Numbered from the stretch's first letter, positions 1 through 8,307 are shown. The stretch is DNA of 45,241 bases from Caballeronia turbans (GCA_001544655.2 FCOD02000041.1:1-45241); one strand, 5' to 3'. The notes: a model not told the origin generated them from the letters alone. Translations and numbers: made by a program.

Positions 1-32
1 TAGGTAATCGTCAGGCTCCTCATGCGATAAAC

Positions 33-63
33 AAAAACCCCACCCCGCAAAGGTGGGGTTTTT
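33..63. terminator. Rho-independent terminator, bidirectional
   Basis: A perfect 12-bp inverted repeat (33-44 pairs with 52-63) encloses a 7-nt loop. The stem is GC-rich in the middle with A5 and T5 at its ends, so it can work on either strand. On the minus strand it lies about 70 nt past the stop of the M20 amidohydrolase gene and would end that transcript. On the plus strand it would end a gene lying before the window. Confidence 0.85.
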
Positions 64-134
64 GCGTTTGGGAACCGCAAACTTGTCAACGCGAGGACTC
101 AAAGCGAAAAGCGATGGCCGTTTTGCCGCCGCAG

Positions 135-1325
135 TCAGCGAGCCAGAAATCGCTCGGCCAAACGAACCCAATACGACGATCCGACAGCCAACAGATCATC
201 GTTGAAGTCATAACTTGCGTTGTGCAACATACAAGGTCCGGCGCCATGTCCGTGCTCGCGATGTCCACCATCGCCGTTACCTAAGAACGCGTAACATCCA
301 GGCTTTTCAAGAAGCATAAAGGAGAAGTCTTCCGCGCCCATTGTTGGTTCGACGGCGTTGTCGACCTTATCCTTCCCTACGACTTCCGCCATCACTTCTA
401 CCGCGAATCTCGTCTCTTCAGGCGCGTTGATTGTCGGCGGATAATTTCTGCTGAAGTGCATCTCTACCCCGCAATCGTACGCCGCAGCAGTTGCTTCGAC
501 GATTTTGCGCATGCGCTCTTCGATCAGATCGAGCGTTGCAACCGTGAAAGTGCGCACAGTCCCGCCGAGCCAGGCCAGATCGGGTACGACATTCGCCGCT
601 TCCCCTGCATGAAACTGAGTAATGGACAGCACTGCTGTATCGATCGGCTTCTTGCTTCGCGTAATGACGCTCTGAAGTCCATTCGCAATCTGGACCGCCG
701 TAAAAACCGGATCGCGTCCGTTATGCGGCAAGGCGGCATGCGAACCGGTTCCCCGGACCGTGATACGAAACTCATTGCTCGAGGCCATAATCGGCCCTTC
801 GATCACGCCGAAATGACCCGCGGGCATGCCAGGCCAATTGTGGATGCCGAACACGGCGTCGACTGGAAATCGGTCGAACAGACCGTCCTCGATCATGGCC
901 CTGGCGCCCGCGCCACCTTCTTCGGCCGGCTGGAAAATGAAAACGACGGTCCCGTCGAACTTGCCACGCTCGGTCAGATGTTTTGCGGCGCCGAGCAGCA
1001 TTGCGGTGTGACCATCGTGGCCGCAGGCATGCATGCGGCCGTCGTTCGTCGAACGATGTCCGAACGTATTGAGTTCCTGAATAGGCAACGCATCCATATC
1101 CGCGCGCAGCCCGATCGATGCGCCTCCGGTGCCGCGCTTCAGTATTCCCACGACACCAGTCTTGCCCATTCCACGATGCACCTCGATCCCCCAACGTTCG
1201 AGGTTTTCGGCCACGAGTTTCGCGGTGCCGACTTCTTCATAACGTAATTCGGGATGAGAATGGATCGTTCGTCGGAGCGTTTTGATTTCATCGTGTGATG
1301 CTTCGATTTCTGGGATCAGATTCAT
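135..1325 (-). CDS. M20-family amidohydrolase (hippurate hydrolase / N-acyl-amino-acid hydrolase type)
   Basis: This is a 396-aa cytoplasmic metal-dependent amidohydrolase of the M20D family, which cleaves N-acyl or N-aroyl amino acids such as hippurate or IAA-amino acid conjugates. The metal site is visible as HACGHDGH at residues 99-106, and the catalytic Glu pair as PAEEGG around 133-138. The lid/dimerisation domain follows (about 185-300), and a late MGAEDF motif supplies the last metal ligand. The length fits the family. The start was placed at MNLIPEIE because the N-terminal helix and the HSHPEL motif then fall at the usual distance. An in-frame ATG 12 codons upstream is possible, and no strong ribosome site decides between them. 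The gene is divergent from the molybdopterin oxidoreductase gene. The exact substrate cannot be told from sequence. Confidence 0.9.
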   Translation of the reverse strand: MNLIPEIEASHDEIKTLRRTIHSHPELRYEEVGTAKLVAENLERWGIEVHRGMGKTGVVGILKRGTGGASIGLRADMDALPIQELNTFGHRSTNDGRMHACGHDGHTAMLLGAAKHLTERGKFDGTVVFIFQPAEEGGAGARAMIEDGLFDRFPVDAVFGIHNWPGMPAGHFGVIEGPIMASSNEFRITVRGTGSHAALPHNGRDPVFTAVQIANGLQSVITRSKKPIDTAVLSITQFHAGEAANVVPDLAWLGGTVRTFTVATLDLIEERMRKIVEATAAAYDCGVEMHFSRNYPPTINAPEETRFAVEVMAEVVGKDKVDNAVEPTMGAEDFSFMLLEKPGCYAFLGNGDGGHREHGHGAGPCMLHNASYDFNDDLLAVGSSYWVRLAERFLAR

Positions 1326-1384
1326 TTGAACTGCTCTCACGTTTGAATTCCGATCGCGCATAGTGAGCGCGCGAGTCATCCATT

Positions 1385-1450
1385 CTACGCGGCCACTATT
1401 TGCGGCACCGGACGGTCGATCGCATAGTAGCCGTAATAGAATTCGTTCAT
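1385..1450 (-). CDS. Candidate 21-aa leader peptide, aromatic-rich (speculative)
   Basis: A short reading frame starts at ATG 1450-1448 and stops at TAG 1387-1385. It is preceded by a purine-rich AAGGCGG a few bases upstream, a reasonable ribosome site. The peptide begins MNEF and contains FYYGYY, so five of its first nine residues are aromatic. It then runs to IDRPVPQ and a small-residue tail. It lies 59 nt before the M20 amidohydrolase start on the same strand, and a 6-bp stem with a 9-nt loop (1354-1374) sits between them. I do not recognise the peptide. It could be a regulatory leader, a small protein, or chance. No T-run follows the hairpin, so classic attenuation is not shown. Confidence 0.2.
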   Translation of the reverse strand: MNEFYYGYYAIDRPVPQIVAA

Positions 1451-1484
1451 CTGCCGCCTTTCTTCTGATTAACGGACCTTTCCG

Positions 1485-3575
1485 ATGAACGCTCCAGCCG
1501 AGTTCGCCCGCGCCGTATGCCCACACGATTGCCCGGATACCTGCGCAATGCGCGTAACGGTAAAAGACGGCAAAGCGGTCAAGATCAGCGGCGATCCCGA
1601 TCATCCGCCGACGCAGGGCGTCCTTTGCACGAAGGTCGCTCGATACGCCGAGCGCACGCATCACAGAGATCGTCTCCTGACTCCCTCGCGACGAATCGGC
1701 AAAAAGGGCGAGGGCCGTTTCGAGTCGATTGGATGGGACGAGGCATTGCGACTCGCCGCTGACCGCCTGAAACCGATCGCCCGGCGTGCGCCCGAATCCA
1801 TCCTGCCGTACAGCTACGCGGGAACGATGGGTCTCGTCCAAGGAGAGAGCATCGCCGCCCGATTTTTCAATGTGCTGGGCGCATCGCGGCTCGAGCGCAC
1901 GATTTGCGCCGCCGCCGGTGCGGCGGGCTTGCGCTATACGTACGGCGCCAGCCTAGGCATGCATGCGGAGTTTTACGAAGAGAGCGAAATAATCCTGATC
2001 TGGGGAGCGAATCCGATCGCCTCGAGTCTGCATTTCTGGACGCGCGCGCAGGAAGCCAAGCGGCGAGGCGCCAAGCTGATCGCGATCGATCCTTACAAAT
2101 CGCTCACTGCGGAAAAGTGTCATCAGCACGTCGCGCTGCGCCCGGGCACCGATGCCGCGCTGGCGCTCGGCATGATAGACATACTGATTCGAGAAAACCT
2201 CATCGACGATGAGTATGTGAGCGCGCATACCGTAGGCTTCGAAGAACTCGCGGCGCGCGCGGCGCAGTATCCGCCTTCACGCGTTGCGCAGATTTGCGGC
2301 ATCGAAGAGGACGTCGTCGTAGAACTCGCTCGCGCGTTCGGATCGACAAAAAAGGCCGCGATCCGGCTGAACTACGGCATGCAGCGCGTGCGCGGTGGCG
2401 GCAACGCGGTTCGCGCGATAGCCTGCTTGCCCTCGTTGACGGGCGCGTGGCGCGAACGCGCCGGAGGTTTGCTGCTTTCGTCCTCAGGATGGACTCCAAT
2501 CAACGGCAGCGCCCTCGAGCGCCCCGATTTGCTGCCGGGGTGGCCTTCGAAATTGCCGCGCGCGGTCAACATGAACGCGATTGGTGACGCGCTGCTCCAT
2601 CCCGGTGACGAAAAGTTCGGGCCCAAAATCGAAGCGCTGATCGTCTACAACTCAAATCCAGTAGCGGTCGCGCCCGATTCGGCGAAGGTCGAGGCCGGTT
2701 TCGCGCGCGAGGACTTGTTCACGATCGTGCTTGAACACTTCCAGACCGATACTGCCGATTACGCCGACCTGATCTTTCCCGCGACGACACAACTCGAGCA
2801 TCTGGATGTCCACAAGTCGTACGGACACACGTATGTGATGGCGAATCTGCCGGCGATTCCACCCGTCGGCGAAGCGCGCCCGAACACCGAGATATTTCGC
2901 GGCCTCGCGCGCGCGATGGGCCTCGTCGAGCCCGCGCTTTTCGAAACCGACGAGCAGATCGCGTCGAATGCTTTTCGTTGGGACGACCGGACGCTGGAAG
3001 GTCAGAGCTGGGACAAGCTGAAGTCGTCCGGCTGGCTGAAGCTCGACATTGCAGAGGCTCCGCTGGCCGAGGGCGCGTTCCGCACGCCGTCGGGGAAATG
3101 CGAGTTCTACAGCGAACGCCTGAAACGCGAAGGCCTCGACCCGCTGCCGGATTACCTGCCTCCCTACGAATCCGCGGATGGCTCGCCGGAGTTGGCCGCG
3201 CGTTATCCGCTCGCAATGATCTCGCCGCCGGCCCGCAACTTCCTGAACAGTAGCTTCGTGAACATCGAGAGCCTGCGCGCGACGGAACGCGAACCGCATC
3301 TCGACATTCATCCCGCCGATGCTCAGGCGCGAGGCATCGCCGATGGCGCGCTGGTGCGCATCTTCAACGATCGCGGCTCGATGCAGGCCCGCGCGCGCGT
3401 GACAGATCGCGCGCGCGAAGGCGTCGTCGTTGGCTTGTCGATCTGGTGGAAGAAGTTATCGCCGGATGGCTGCAATGCGAATCAGGTGACCAGCCAGGCG
3501 CTGACGGACCTCGGAGGCTCAGCGACGTTCTACGACTGCCTCGTCGAAGTGGAGCAGATGGATCGCTGTGCATGA
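1485..3575 (+). CDS. Molybdopterin-dependent oxidoreductase (DMSO reductase superfamily)
   Basis: This 696-aa protein has the N-terminal [4Fe-4S] motif with Cys12, Cys16, Cys20 and Cys48 (spacing C-x3-C-x3-C-x27-C), the Molybdop_Fe4S4 domain. The large molybdopterin-binding domain follows, with a WGANP motif near residue 170. The C-terminal dinucleotide-binding domain begins around residue 575 (HPADAQARGI, then DRGSMQARARV). There is no twin-arginine signal, so it should act in the cytoplasm. Members of this group use a bis-MGD cofactor and reduce or oxidise small oxyanions or organic substrates; the substrate is not evident. No small FeS or membrane-anchor subunit lies next to it, so it may be a single-subunit enzyme or use a distant partner. 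It is divergent from the M20 gene. The ATG at 1485 is the first that includes the Cys cluster. Confidence 0.88.
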   Translation: MNAPAEFARAVCPHDCPDTCAMRVTVKDGKAVKISGDPDHPPTQGVLCTKVARYAERTHHRDRLLTPSRRIGKKGEGRFESIGWDEALRLAADRLKPIARRAPESILPYSYAGTMGLVQGESIAARFFNVLGASRLERTICAAAGAAGLRYTYGASLGMHAEFYEESEIILIWGANPIASSLHFWTRAQEAKRRGAKLIAIDPYKSLTAEKCHQHVALRPGTDAALALGMIDILIRENLIDDEYVSAHTVGFEELAARAAQYPPSRVAQICGIEEDVVVELARAFGSTKKAAIRLNYGMQRVRGGGNAVRAIACLPSLTGAWRERAGGLLLSSSGWTPINGSALERPDLLPGWPSKLPRAVNMNAIGDALLHPGDEKFGPKIEALIVYNSNPVAVAPDSAKVEAGFAREDLFTIVLEHFQTDTADYADLIFPATTQLEHLDVHKSYGHTYVMANLPAIPPVGEARPNTEIFRGLARAMGLVEPALFETDEQIASNAFRWDDRTLEGQSWDKLKSSGWLKLDIAEAPLAEGAFRTPSGKCEFYSERLKREGLDPLPDYLPPYESADGSPELAARYPLAMISPPARNFLNSSFVNIESLRATEREPHLDIHPADAQARGIADGALVRIFNDRGSMQARARVTDRAREGVVVGLSIWWKKLSPDGCNANQVTSQALTDLGGSATFYDCLVEVEQMDRCA

Positions 3576-3693
3576 CACGGCGGACTCAGACGATTCTGGT
3601 GTATGGCGTCTAACCCAGTTGTCGGAGGCTTGATGAAAAGCTACGATCTCGCTTCCGCACGACCATTCTAAAATCATATAAAGGAGACGCCGT

Positions 3694-5367
3694 ATGGAGA
3701 AACCCTGGCTACAGTCTTACCCGGCCGGCGTGCCAGCGTCCATCGATGCCTCCGTGTATCGGTCGGTTTCCGAACTGCTCGAGGACAGTTTCCGCGCGAA
3801 CCGCGACCGCCGCGCGTTCGTCTGTCTGGGGCAGGCGATCACTTACGCAGAGCTCGACGCAATGTCGAGAAAGCTGGCCGCGTGGTTCCAGAAGCGAGGG
3901 ATGAAACCCGGCGCGCGAGTCGCGCTGATGATGCCGAATGTCTTGCAATACCCCATCGCGATTGCGGCGGTGCTCCGCGCCGGATATATCGTCGTCAACG
4001 TCAATCCGCTTTACACGCCGCGCGAACTCGAGCACCAGCTCAAAGACAGCGGCGCGGAAGCGATCGTCATTCTGGAGAACTTCGCGGTAACGCTTCAGGC
4101 CGTCGTCAAGAACACTGCAATCAAACATGTGGTCGTCGCTGCGATGGGCGATCTCATGGGCCTGAAGGGGCTCCTGGTCAACTTCGTCGTGCGTCGCGTG
4201 AAGAAGATGGTTCCCGAGTGGAGTCTGCCCGGCAGCATTCGTTTCAACGATGCGCTCGACCAAGGCGGCCGTCTCACGCTCCAGCCCGTCACCCAGACTC
4301 CCGACGACGTCGCGTTCCTGCAGTACACCGGAGGCACGACGGGCGTTGCCAAGGGCGCGACGCTCACGCATCGCAATATCATCGCGAACACGCTCCAGTC
4401 AGAAGTCTGGCTCGATCCTGCCCGCAAGCGCCGTCCCGACATCGACCAGTTCGTTTGTGTGGTCGCCCTGCCGCTGTATCACATCTTCGCGCTCACAGTG
4501 TGCGGGATGCTGACGATCCGGACGGGCGGCCTGGGCGTGCTGATTCCGAATCCGCGCGACATCGCGGGCACCATAAAGGAATTGAAGGGCGTTCCCATCA
4601 ACACGTTCCCGGCGGTCAACACGCTCTATAACGCGCTGTTGAATCATCCCGATTTCGGCAAGCTCGACTTCTCAAAGCTCATCGCGGCGAACGGTGGAGG
4701 CATGGCGGTTCAGGAAGCCGTCGCAAAGCGCTGGTTTGCGGCGACCGGTGTACCGATCATCGAGGGTTACGGCTTGTCCGAGACTTCGCCGTGCGTGACC
4801 TGCAATCCGGTGACCGCGACCGAATACACGGGCACGATCGGCTTGCCGCTTCCGTCGACGGAAGTCTCGATCCGCGACGACGACAACCGGGAAGTGCCGC
4901 TTGGCCAACCGGGCGAGATCTGCATTCGCGGGCCGCAGGTGATGGCGGGCTACTGGAACCGCCCCGACGAAACGGCGAAGGTGATGACTCACGACGGCTT
5001 CTTCCGCTCCGGCGACGTCGGCGTGCTGGACGAGCGCGGCTACGTCAAGATTGTCGATCGAAAGAAGGACATGATTCTCGTGTCGGGCTTCAACGTGTAT
5101 CCGAACGAAATCGAGGATGTCGTCGCGATGTTGCCGGGCGTGTTCGAAGTCGCCGCGGTCGGGGTAAAGGATCAGGCCTCCGGCGAAGCGGTGAAGCTCT
5201 TCATCGTGCGCAAGGATCTGAGCCTGACGGAAGCCGACGTCATCGCTTTCTGCAAGGAGCGGCTCACCGGCTACAAGCGCCCGCGGATGATCGAATTCCG
5301 CAATGAATTGCCGAAGAGCAATGTCGGCAAGATTCTGCGGCGCGAGTTGCGCGACGGCCGCGGGTAG
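3694..5367 (+). CDS. fadD: Long-chain-fatty-acid--CoA ligase
   Basis: This 557-aa enzyme of the ANL (AMP-binding) superfamily activates fatty acids to acyl-CoA through an acyl-adenylate. The P-loop YTGGTTGVAKGA lies near residue 210, the adenine-binding GYGLSETSP near 355, the SGD (FRSGDVG) near 435, the DRKKDMI hinge near 455, and the C-terminal catalytic Lys in SNVGKILRREL at the end. Length and order match proteobacterial FadD. A strong AAAGGAG ribosome site precedes the ATG. A TAAAAT hexamer at 3669-3674 could be a -10, but no good -35 is seen. A terminator follows directly, so the gene is probably monocistronic. A paralogue with different chain-length preference cannot be excluded. Confidence 0.93.
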   Translation: MEKPWLQSYPAGVPASIDASVYRSVSELLEDSFRANRDRRAFVCLGQAITYAELDAMSRKLAAWFQKRGMKPGARVALMMPNVLQYPIAIAAVLRAGYIVVNVNPLYTPRELEHQLKDSGAEAIVILENFAVTLQAVVKNTAIKHVVVAAMGDLMGLKGLLVNFVVRRVKKMVPEWSLPGSIRFNDALDQGGRLTLQPVTQTPDDVAFLQYTGGTTGVAKGATLTHRNIIANTLQSEVWLDPARKRRPDIDQFVCVVALPLYHIFALTVCGMLTIRTGGLGVLIPNPRDIAGTIKELKGVPINTFPAVNTLYNALLNHPDFGKLDFSKLIAANGGGMAVQEAVAKRWFAATGVPIIEGYGLSETSPCVTCNPVTATEYTGTIGLPLPSTEVSIRDDDNREVPLGQPGEICIRGPQVMAGYWNRPDETAKVMTHDGFFRSGDVGVLDERGYVKIVDRKKDMILVSGFNVYPNEIEDVVAMLPGVFEVAAVGVKDQASGEAVKLFIVRKDLSLTEADVIAFCKERLTGYKRPRMIEFRNELPKSNVGKILRRELRDGRG

Positions 5368-5388
5368 CGTTCGCATCCTACGAACCAG

Positions 5389-5424
5389 AAAAGCCATCGC
5401 GTCGTGAGACGCGGTGGCTTTTTT
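5389..5424 (+). terminator. Rho-independent terminator of the acyl-CoA ligase gene
   Basis: A 15-bp stem with one T-G wobble (5389-5403 with 5408-5422) closes a GTGA loop and runs into a T6 tract ending at 5424. It begins 21 nt after the fadD stop codon. Confidence 0.85.
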
Positions 5425-5472
5425 GTTGGACGCACGCGACGCGATGTCGTGCGATCTGCACGCACAGGAACG

Positions 5473-5499
5473 AAAAAAAAGGCGCCCGAAGGCGCCTTT
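5473..5499 (-). terminator. Rho-independent terminator of the porin gene
   Basis: On the minus strand a 9-bp GC-rich stem (5491-5499 with 5478-5486) closes a TTCG tetraloop and is followed by a T8 run (5480-5473). It lies about 30 nt past the porin stop codon. The UUCG loop is a common stabilised terminator loop. Confidence 0.88.
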
Positions 5500-5527
5500 C
5501 AGAGGATGCTGCTTTGTTACGACCTTA

Positions 5528-6703
5528 TTAGAACTTGTGACGGATACCGACAACAGCGGCAACCTGGTTCGACGTCGACGACGGCGACAGACCGTTGATG
5601 TTCGCAACCGCTGTTTGGTTCGTCGAGTCCGTGCCGCTCGCGTGCTGGTAGATACCGTCGATGTACACGTCCGTGCGCTTCGACAGGAAGTAGTCCGCAC
5701 CGAGCATGCCCTGATGGTACTTGGCGTTGGTCAGGCCGTAACCCTTCGTGTAGTCATATGCCGCGCCGAGCAGCAGGGCCGGGGTCAGCTGATACTTGAA
5801 GTTGATTTCGGCGTTGTGGAACTTGCCCGAGCCGCCCGTGTACCCAGCCGGGTTCAGGCCAGCGCCTGCTTCGTTGTTGACGTCCTTGAACTGCGTGTTG
5901 CTATACGTCGCGCCGACGGTCGCTGCACCGAACGTGTAAGCACCGCCAGCCGTGATGACTTGCTGCGTCTTGGCCGATGCGAAGCCCGAGTACACGCGGC
6001 TCGACATGTTCGAAGACGAAGGCGTCGTGGTCGCCGTGCGGCTCGTCGCGTTGTTGCCGAAGAACGAGAAGTTCGGATCCTTGACGTTCAAGTAGCCCGC
6101 GCCCAACTGCAGGGGACCTTGCGAATAGCCGAGGCCAACCGACCAGATCTGGTTGCGGTTGAACTGGCCGGCCTGGCCGCCGAGGCTGTACAGGCCGCCG
6201 AACGTGAAGCCGGCGTAGTTTGCGCTCGTGTACTTGACCGCGTTGTTCACGCGATTCGAGTTGTTCATGTTGTCCAGGTCGCCCGGGTGCGCGCCGAAGT
6301 ACGACGCCCACTGGCTACCGACTTCGAATGCGCCGGTGTAGTCAACCACGGAGTCGTACTGACGACCCAAGGTGACCGTGCCGAATTGTGCCGTCGACAG
6401 ACCGACGTAAGCCTGACGGCCGAACATGTCGCCGCCTTGGCCCAGTTGGCCGTTGAACACGTTGAAGCCGTTTTCCAACACGAAGATGGCCTTCAGACCG
6501 CCACCGAGGTCTTCCGTGCCGCGCAGGCCCCAACGGCTACCCTGCAGGTTGCCGCTGTTCATTGCATACAGCTTCTGACCGTTGCTGTTGTTGTTGTAGG
6601 CGAAGCCTGCGTCGATGATGCCGTACAGCGTCACGCTGCTCTGCGCATGTGCAGCGCCTGCGAATGCGCCCAATGCGGCGAGAGCGAGAAGCGACTTTTT
6701 CAT
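5528..6703 (-). CDS. Outer-membrane porin (Gram-negative porin family, Burkholderia type)
   Basis: This 391-aa trimeric general diffusion porin has a classic signal peptide: MKKSLLALAALG, then AGAAHA with cleavage before QSSVTLYG. The mature chain begins with the SSVTLYGIIDAG beta strand typical of Neisseria/Burkholderia porins. Inside it are the strand-loop repeats, a constriction-loop region with the QAYVGLSTAQFGTVTLGRQ motif, and a terminal Phe (GIRHKF) needed for BAM recognition. A GGAGAT ribosome site precedes the ATG. The gene stands alone between a strong terminator and a long upstream spacer. Expression is probably high, since the codon choice looks strongly biased (many GGC, AAC, TAC). 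Several paralogues are usual in this family, so no specific porin name is given. Confidence 0.93.
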   Translation of the reverse strand: MKKSLLALAALGAFAGAAHAQSSVTLYGIIDAGFAYNNNSNGQKLYAMNSGNLQGSRWGLRGTEDLGGGLKAIFVLENGFNVFNGQLGQGGDMFGRQAYVGLSTAQFGTVTLGRQYDSVVDYTGAFEVGSQWASYFGAHPGDLDNMNNSNRVNNAVKYTSANYAGFTFGGLYSLGGQAGQFNRNQIWSVGLGYSQGPLQLGAGYLNVKDPNFSFFGNNATSRTATTTPSSSNMSSRVYSGFASAKTQQVITAGGAYTFGAATVGATYSNTQFKDVNNEAGAGLNPAGYTGGSGKFHNAEINFKYQLTPALLLGAAYDYTKGYGLTNAKYHQGMLGADYFLSKRTDVYIDGIYQHASGTDSTNQTAVANINGLSPSSTSNQVAAVVGIRHKF

Positions 6704-7260
6704 TGAATAGATCTCCAGGGAGTGTTTGCGACTTTTGGCAAGGTCACTGTTCTTAGCGCCAGTGTGTTGACGGTCCCTGCCGGGCTTCTTAATGAAGTTG
6801 AGACGTAATGTAACAAAGAGACTTTGGAGGACAAAGGAAAAGGGGAAGATCCGCCGGACTCGTGTGACGTTTACGCAACAGACGCTAAAATGTTGGTTTT
6901 GCAGGACTTTTGCGAGTCGTGTTTGCCCTAATTACCAAAACGGGGCTTGCGAAGGGGCGTCTGCGGTGCGCTCTTGCGCGTCGAAGGGGTGCGTCGCCGG
7001 CAGTCGCAGATGCGTCGATCGCGAAGCGTTCCATAGTCCTTGTCACGAAGAGCCTGGCTGCGCTTCGGGCTGCTGAAACCTAGGCCCTGACAAGCCTGCG
7101 CGGCTTCGAGGCCCCTCGATGTGCGCTAAAATCCGCGTTTTCTTCGCATGCTCGCTCAGCCGCTTGACGAAACACCCGGTCAGCGCCGAGGAGCCAGCGC
7201 ATACGGTTTGCTGAAAACGCGCAAACGCCGTGACCACGAACTATGAAGAGAGGTGGCAAC
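6704..7260. other. Non-coding spacer between porin and coq7
   Basis: This 557-bp divergent spacer holds the 5' region of the porin on the minus side and the coq7 leader on the plus side. I see no convincing protein-coding frame. Two plus-strand GCTAAAAT elements are candidate -10 regions. One at 6886-6891 has GTGACG at 6864-6869 (16-nt spacer). The other at 7127-7132 has only a poor -35; a start near 7140 would give coq7 a leader of about 120 nt. No clear porin promoter was found by eye. Confidence 0.4.
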
Positions 7261-7917
7261 ATGACGCTCGATGAAGTCATCAGCGAGTTCGATCGGGGCT
7301 TGCGCTCCATGACCGGCGTGAGTCGCATGTCGCGGCCGATTCCCGAATCGACGATGTCCGGTTCAGACGCGCAAGGCGATGTTCTCTCGGAGGAATCACA
7401 ACTCACCGAGAAAGAGCGCGCTCATTCGGCCGGCTTGATGCGTGTGAACCACGTCGGCGAAGTCTGCGCGCAGGCGCTGTATCAGGCGCAGAAGCTCGCC
7501 ACCAATTCGCCCGAACTCAAAGCGAGCTTCGAGCGAGCAGCGCGCGAGGAAGAGGACCATCTCGCGTGGACGTCGACGCGGCTCAAGGATCTCGAGTCGC
7601 GGCCGAGCTTATTGAATCCGCTCTGGTACGCGGGCGCGCTCGCGATCGGTTTCGTCGCGGGCCGCTTCGGCGATCGTGCGAGCCTCGGCTTTATGGCGGA
7701 GACCGAACGCCAGGTCGAGCAACATCTCGATGGTCACATGAAGACGTTGCCGGTGAACGATCACGCGTCGCGCGCGATCGTCGAACAGATGCGTCTCGAT
7801 GAAAGCGCGCACGCCGCCGCGGCAATCGGCGCGGGTGGCAGCGAAGTGCCGTTTCCGGTTCGCGCCCTGATGCGTGCAGCGTCCAAAGTGATGACTCGCA
7901 CGGCCTACTACATATAG
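7261..7917 (+). CDS. coq7: Coq7-type demethoxyubiquinone hydroxylase (di-iron)
   Basis: This 218-aa protein hydroxylates the demethoxy ring intermediate late in ubiquinone synthesis and is peripherally bound to the inner membrane. Ferritin-like di-iron ligands are visible: Glu67 in NHVGE, Glu97 and His100 in EEEDH, Glu149 in ETER, and Glu181 and His184 in DESAH. The C-terminus ends with the conserved TRTAYYI. ATG 7261 was chosen because GAGAGGTGG sits 6 nt before it; an in-frame ATG at 7243 has no such site. It is the Coq7 isozyme used by many beta-proteobacteria instead of flavin-dependent UbiF. No partner gene is adjacent. Confidence 0.93.
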   Translation: MTLDEVISEFDRGLRSMTGVSRMSRPIPESTMSGSDAQGDVLSEESQLTEKERAHSAGLMRVNHVGEVCAQALYQAQKLATNSPELKASFERAAREEEDHLAWTSTRLKDLESRPSLLNPLWYAGALAIGFVAGRFGDRASLGFMAETERQVEQHLDGHMKTLPVNDHASRAIVEQMRLDESAHAAAAIGAGGSEVPFPVRALMRAASKVMTRTAYYI

Positions 7918-8171
7918 CGTGTTAGACGCCTCGGCAATCGCGCCGCGTGGACGGCCCGTGGCGCTCGCTGTCCGAACCCACGAGTGGACCACTAGTCGGC
8001 CAGAAGAACCGTTACATTTCCCTCGTTTCGCCTGCTCATTTCACGTACTACCTTCACATCCCGCACTAGCCCTCTAATTCATAACGGTTTTCTCTTTCGC
8101 CGTAACTTCAAGCTCCTGCGCTAAGTCCTTGTTCTAGCGAATAAAAACCACTCGAAAAAAAGTTACGCGTC

Positions 8172-8200
8172 TTGACCGAGGAAATGCGTTCCTCTAAAGT
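8172..8200 (+). promoter_or_regulatory. Sigma-70 promoter of the dcw cluster (Pmra-like)
   Basis: TTGACC at 8172-8177 (5/6 to consensus) is followed by exactly 17 nt and TAAAGT at 8195-8200 (4/6). Transcription would start near 8207, inside the MraZ boxes. The 17-nt spacer is a perfect inverted repeat (GAGGAA, 5 nt, TTCCTC). Confidence 0.75.
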
Positions 8201-8234
8201 GGGAGACAGTGTGAGAAAGTGGTCTTTTGTGTGA
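8200..8234 (+). promoter_or_regulatory. MraZ operator: four direct repeats at 10-bp period
   Basis: TGGGA (8200), TGTGA (8210), TGGTC (8220) and TGTGA (8230) are each separated by 5 nt, giving an exact 10-bp period. In E. coli and other bacteria MraZ binds TGGGN direct repeats separated by 5 nt upstream of mraZ. The first box overlaps the last base of the -10, and the rest cover the start site. This fits autorepression of the operon. Boxes 2 to 4 are degenerate, so affinity is uncertain. Confidence 0.72.
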
Positions 8235-8307
8235 TTCGCAGGCCATTTTCAAGCAAAAGCAGGTGGGACGGGCGTCAGGGTGGGCGTCCGAAACGGGGAG
8301 AGGGTGA

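Larger units (their letters stand above)
7918..8307. other. Spacer upstream of the dcw cluster
   Basis: This 390-bp stretch has no coding frame I can support. Its first 250 bp are less GC-rich than the surroundings and show no clear terminator for coq7. Its last 140 bp carry the mraZ promoter, the MraZ boxes and a 5' leader of about 100 nt. Confidence 0.5.

Noticed and set aside
1354-1374. The hairpin before the M20 gene read as an attenuator-terminator
   Set aside because: Only 6 bp, with no T-run on the minus strand, so termination there is not supported.
5414-6706. A 430-codon plus-strand open frame antisense to the porin
   Set aside because: The porin has a signal peptide, terminal Phe, ribosome site and terminator. 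The antisense product is low-complexity Arg/Val/Ala and resembles no protein.
6792-7076. A 94-aa plus-strand frame in the porin-coq7 spacer
   Set aside because: Cys- and Arg-rich composition typical of chance frames, no ribosome site and no recognisable domain.
7243-7260. An earlier in-frame ATG for coq7
   Set aside because: The strong GAGAGGTGG lies between this ATG and 7261 and fits only the later start.
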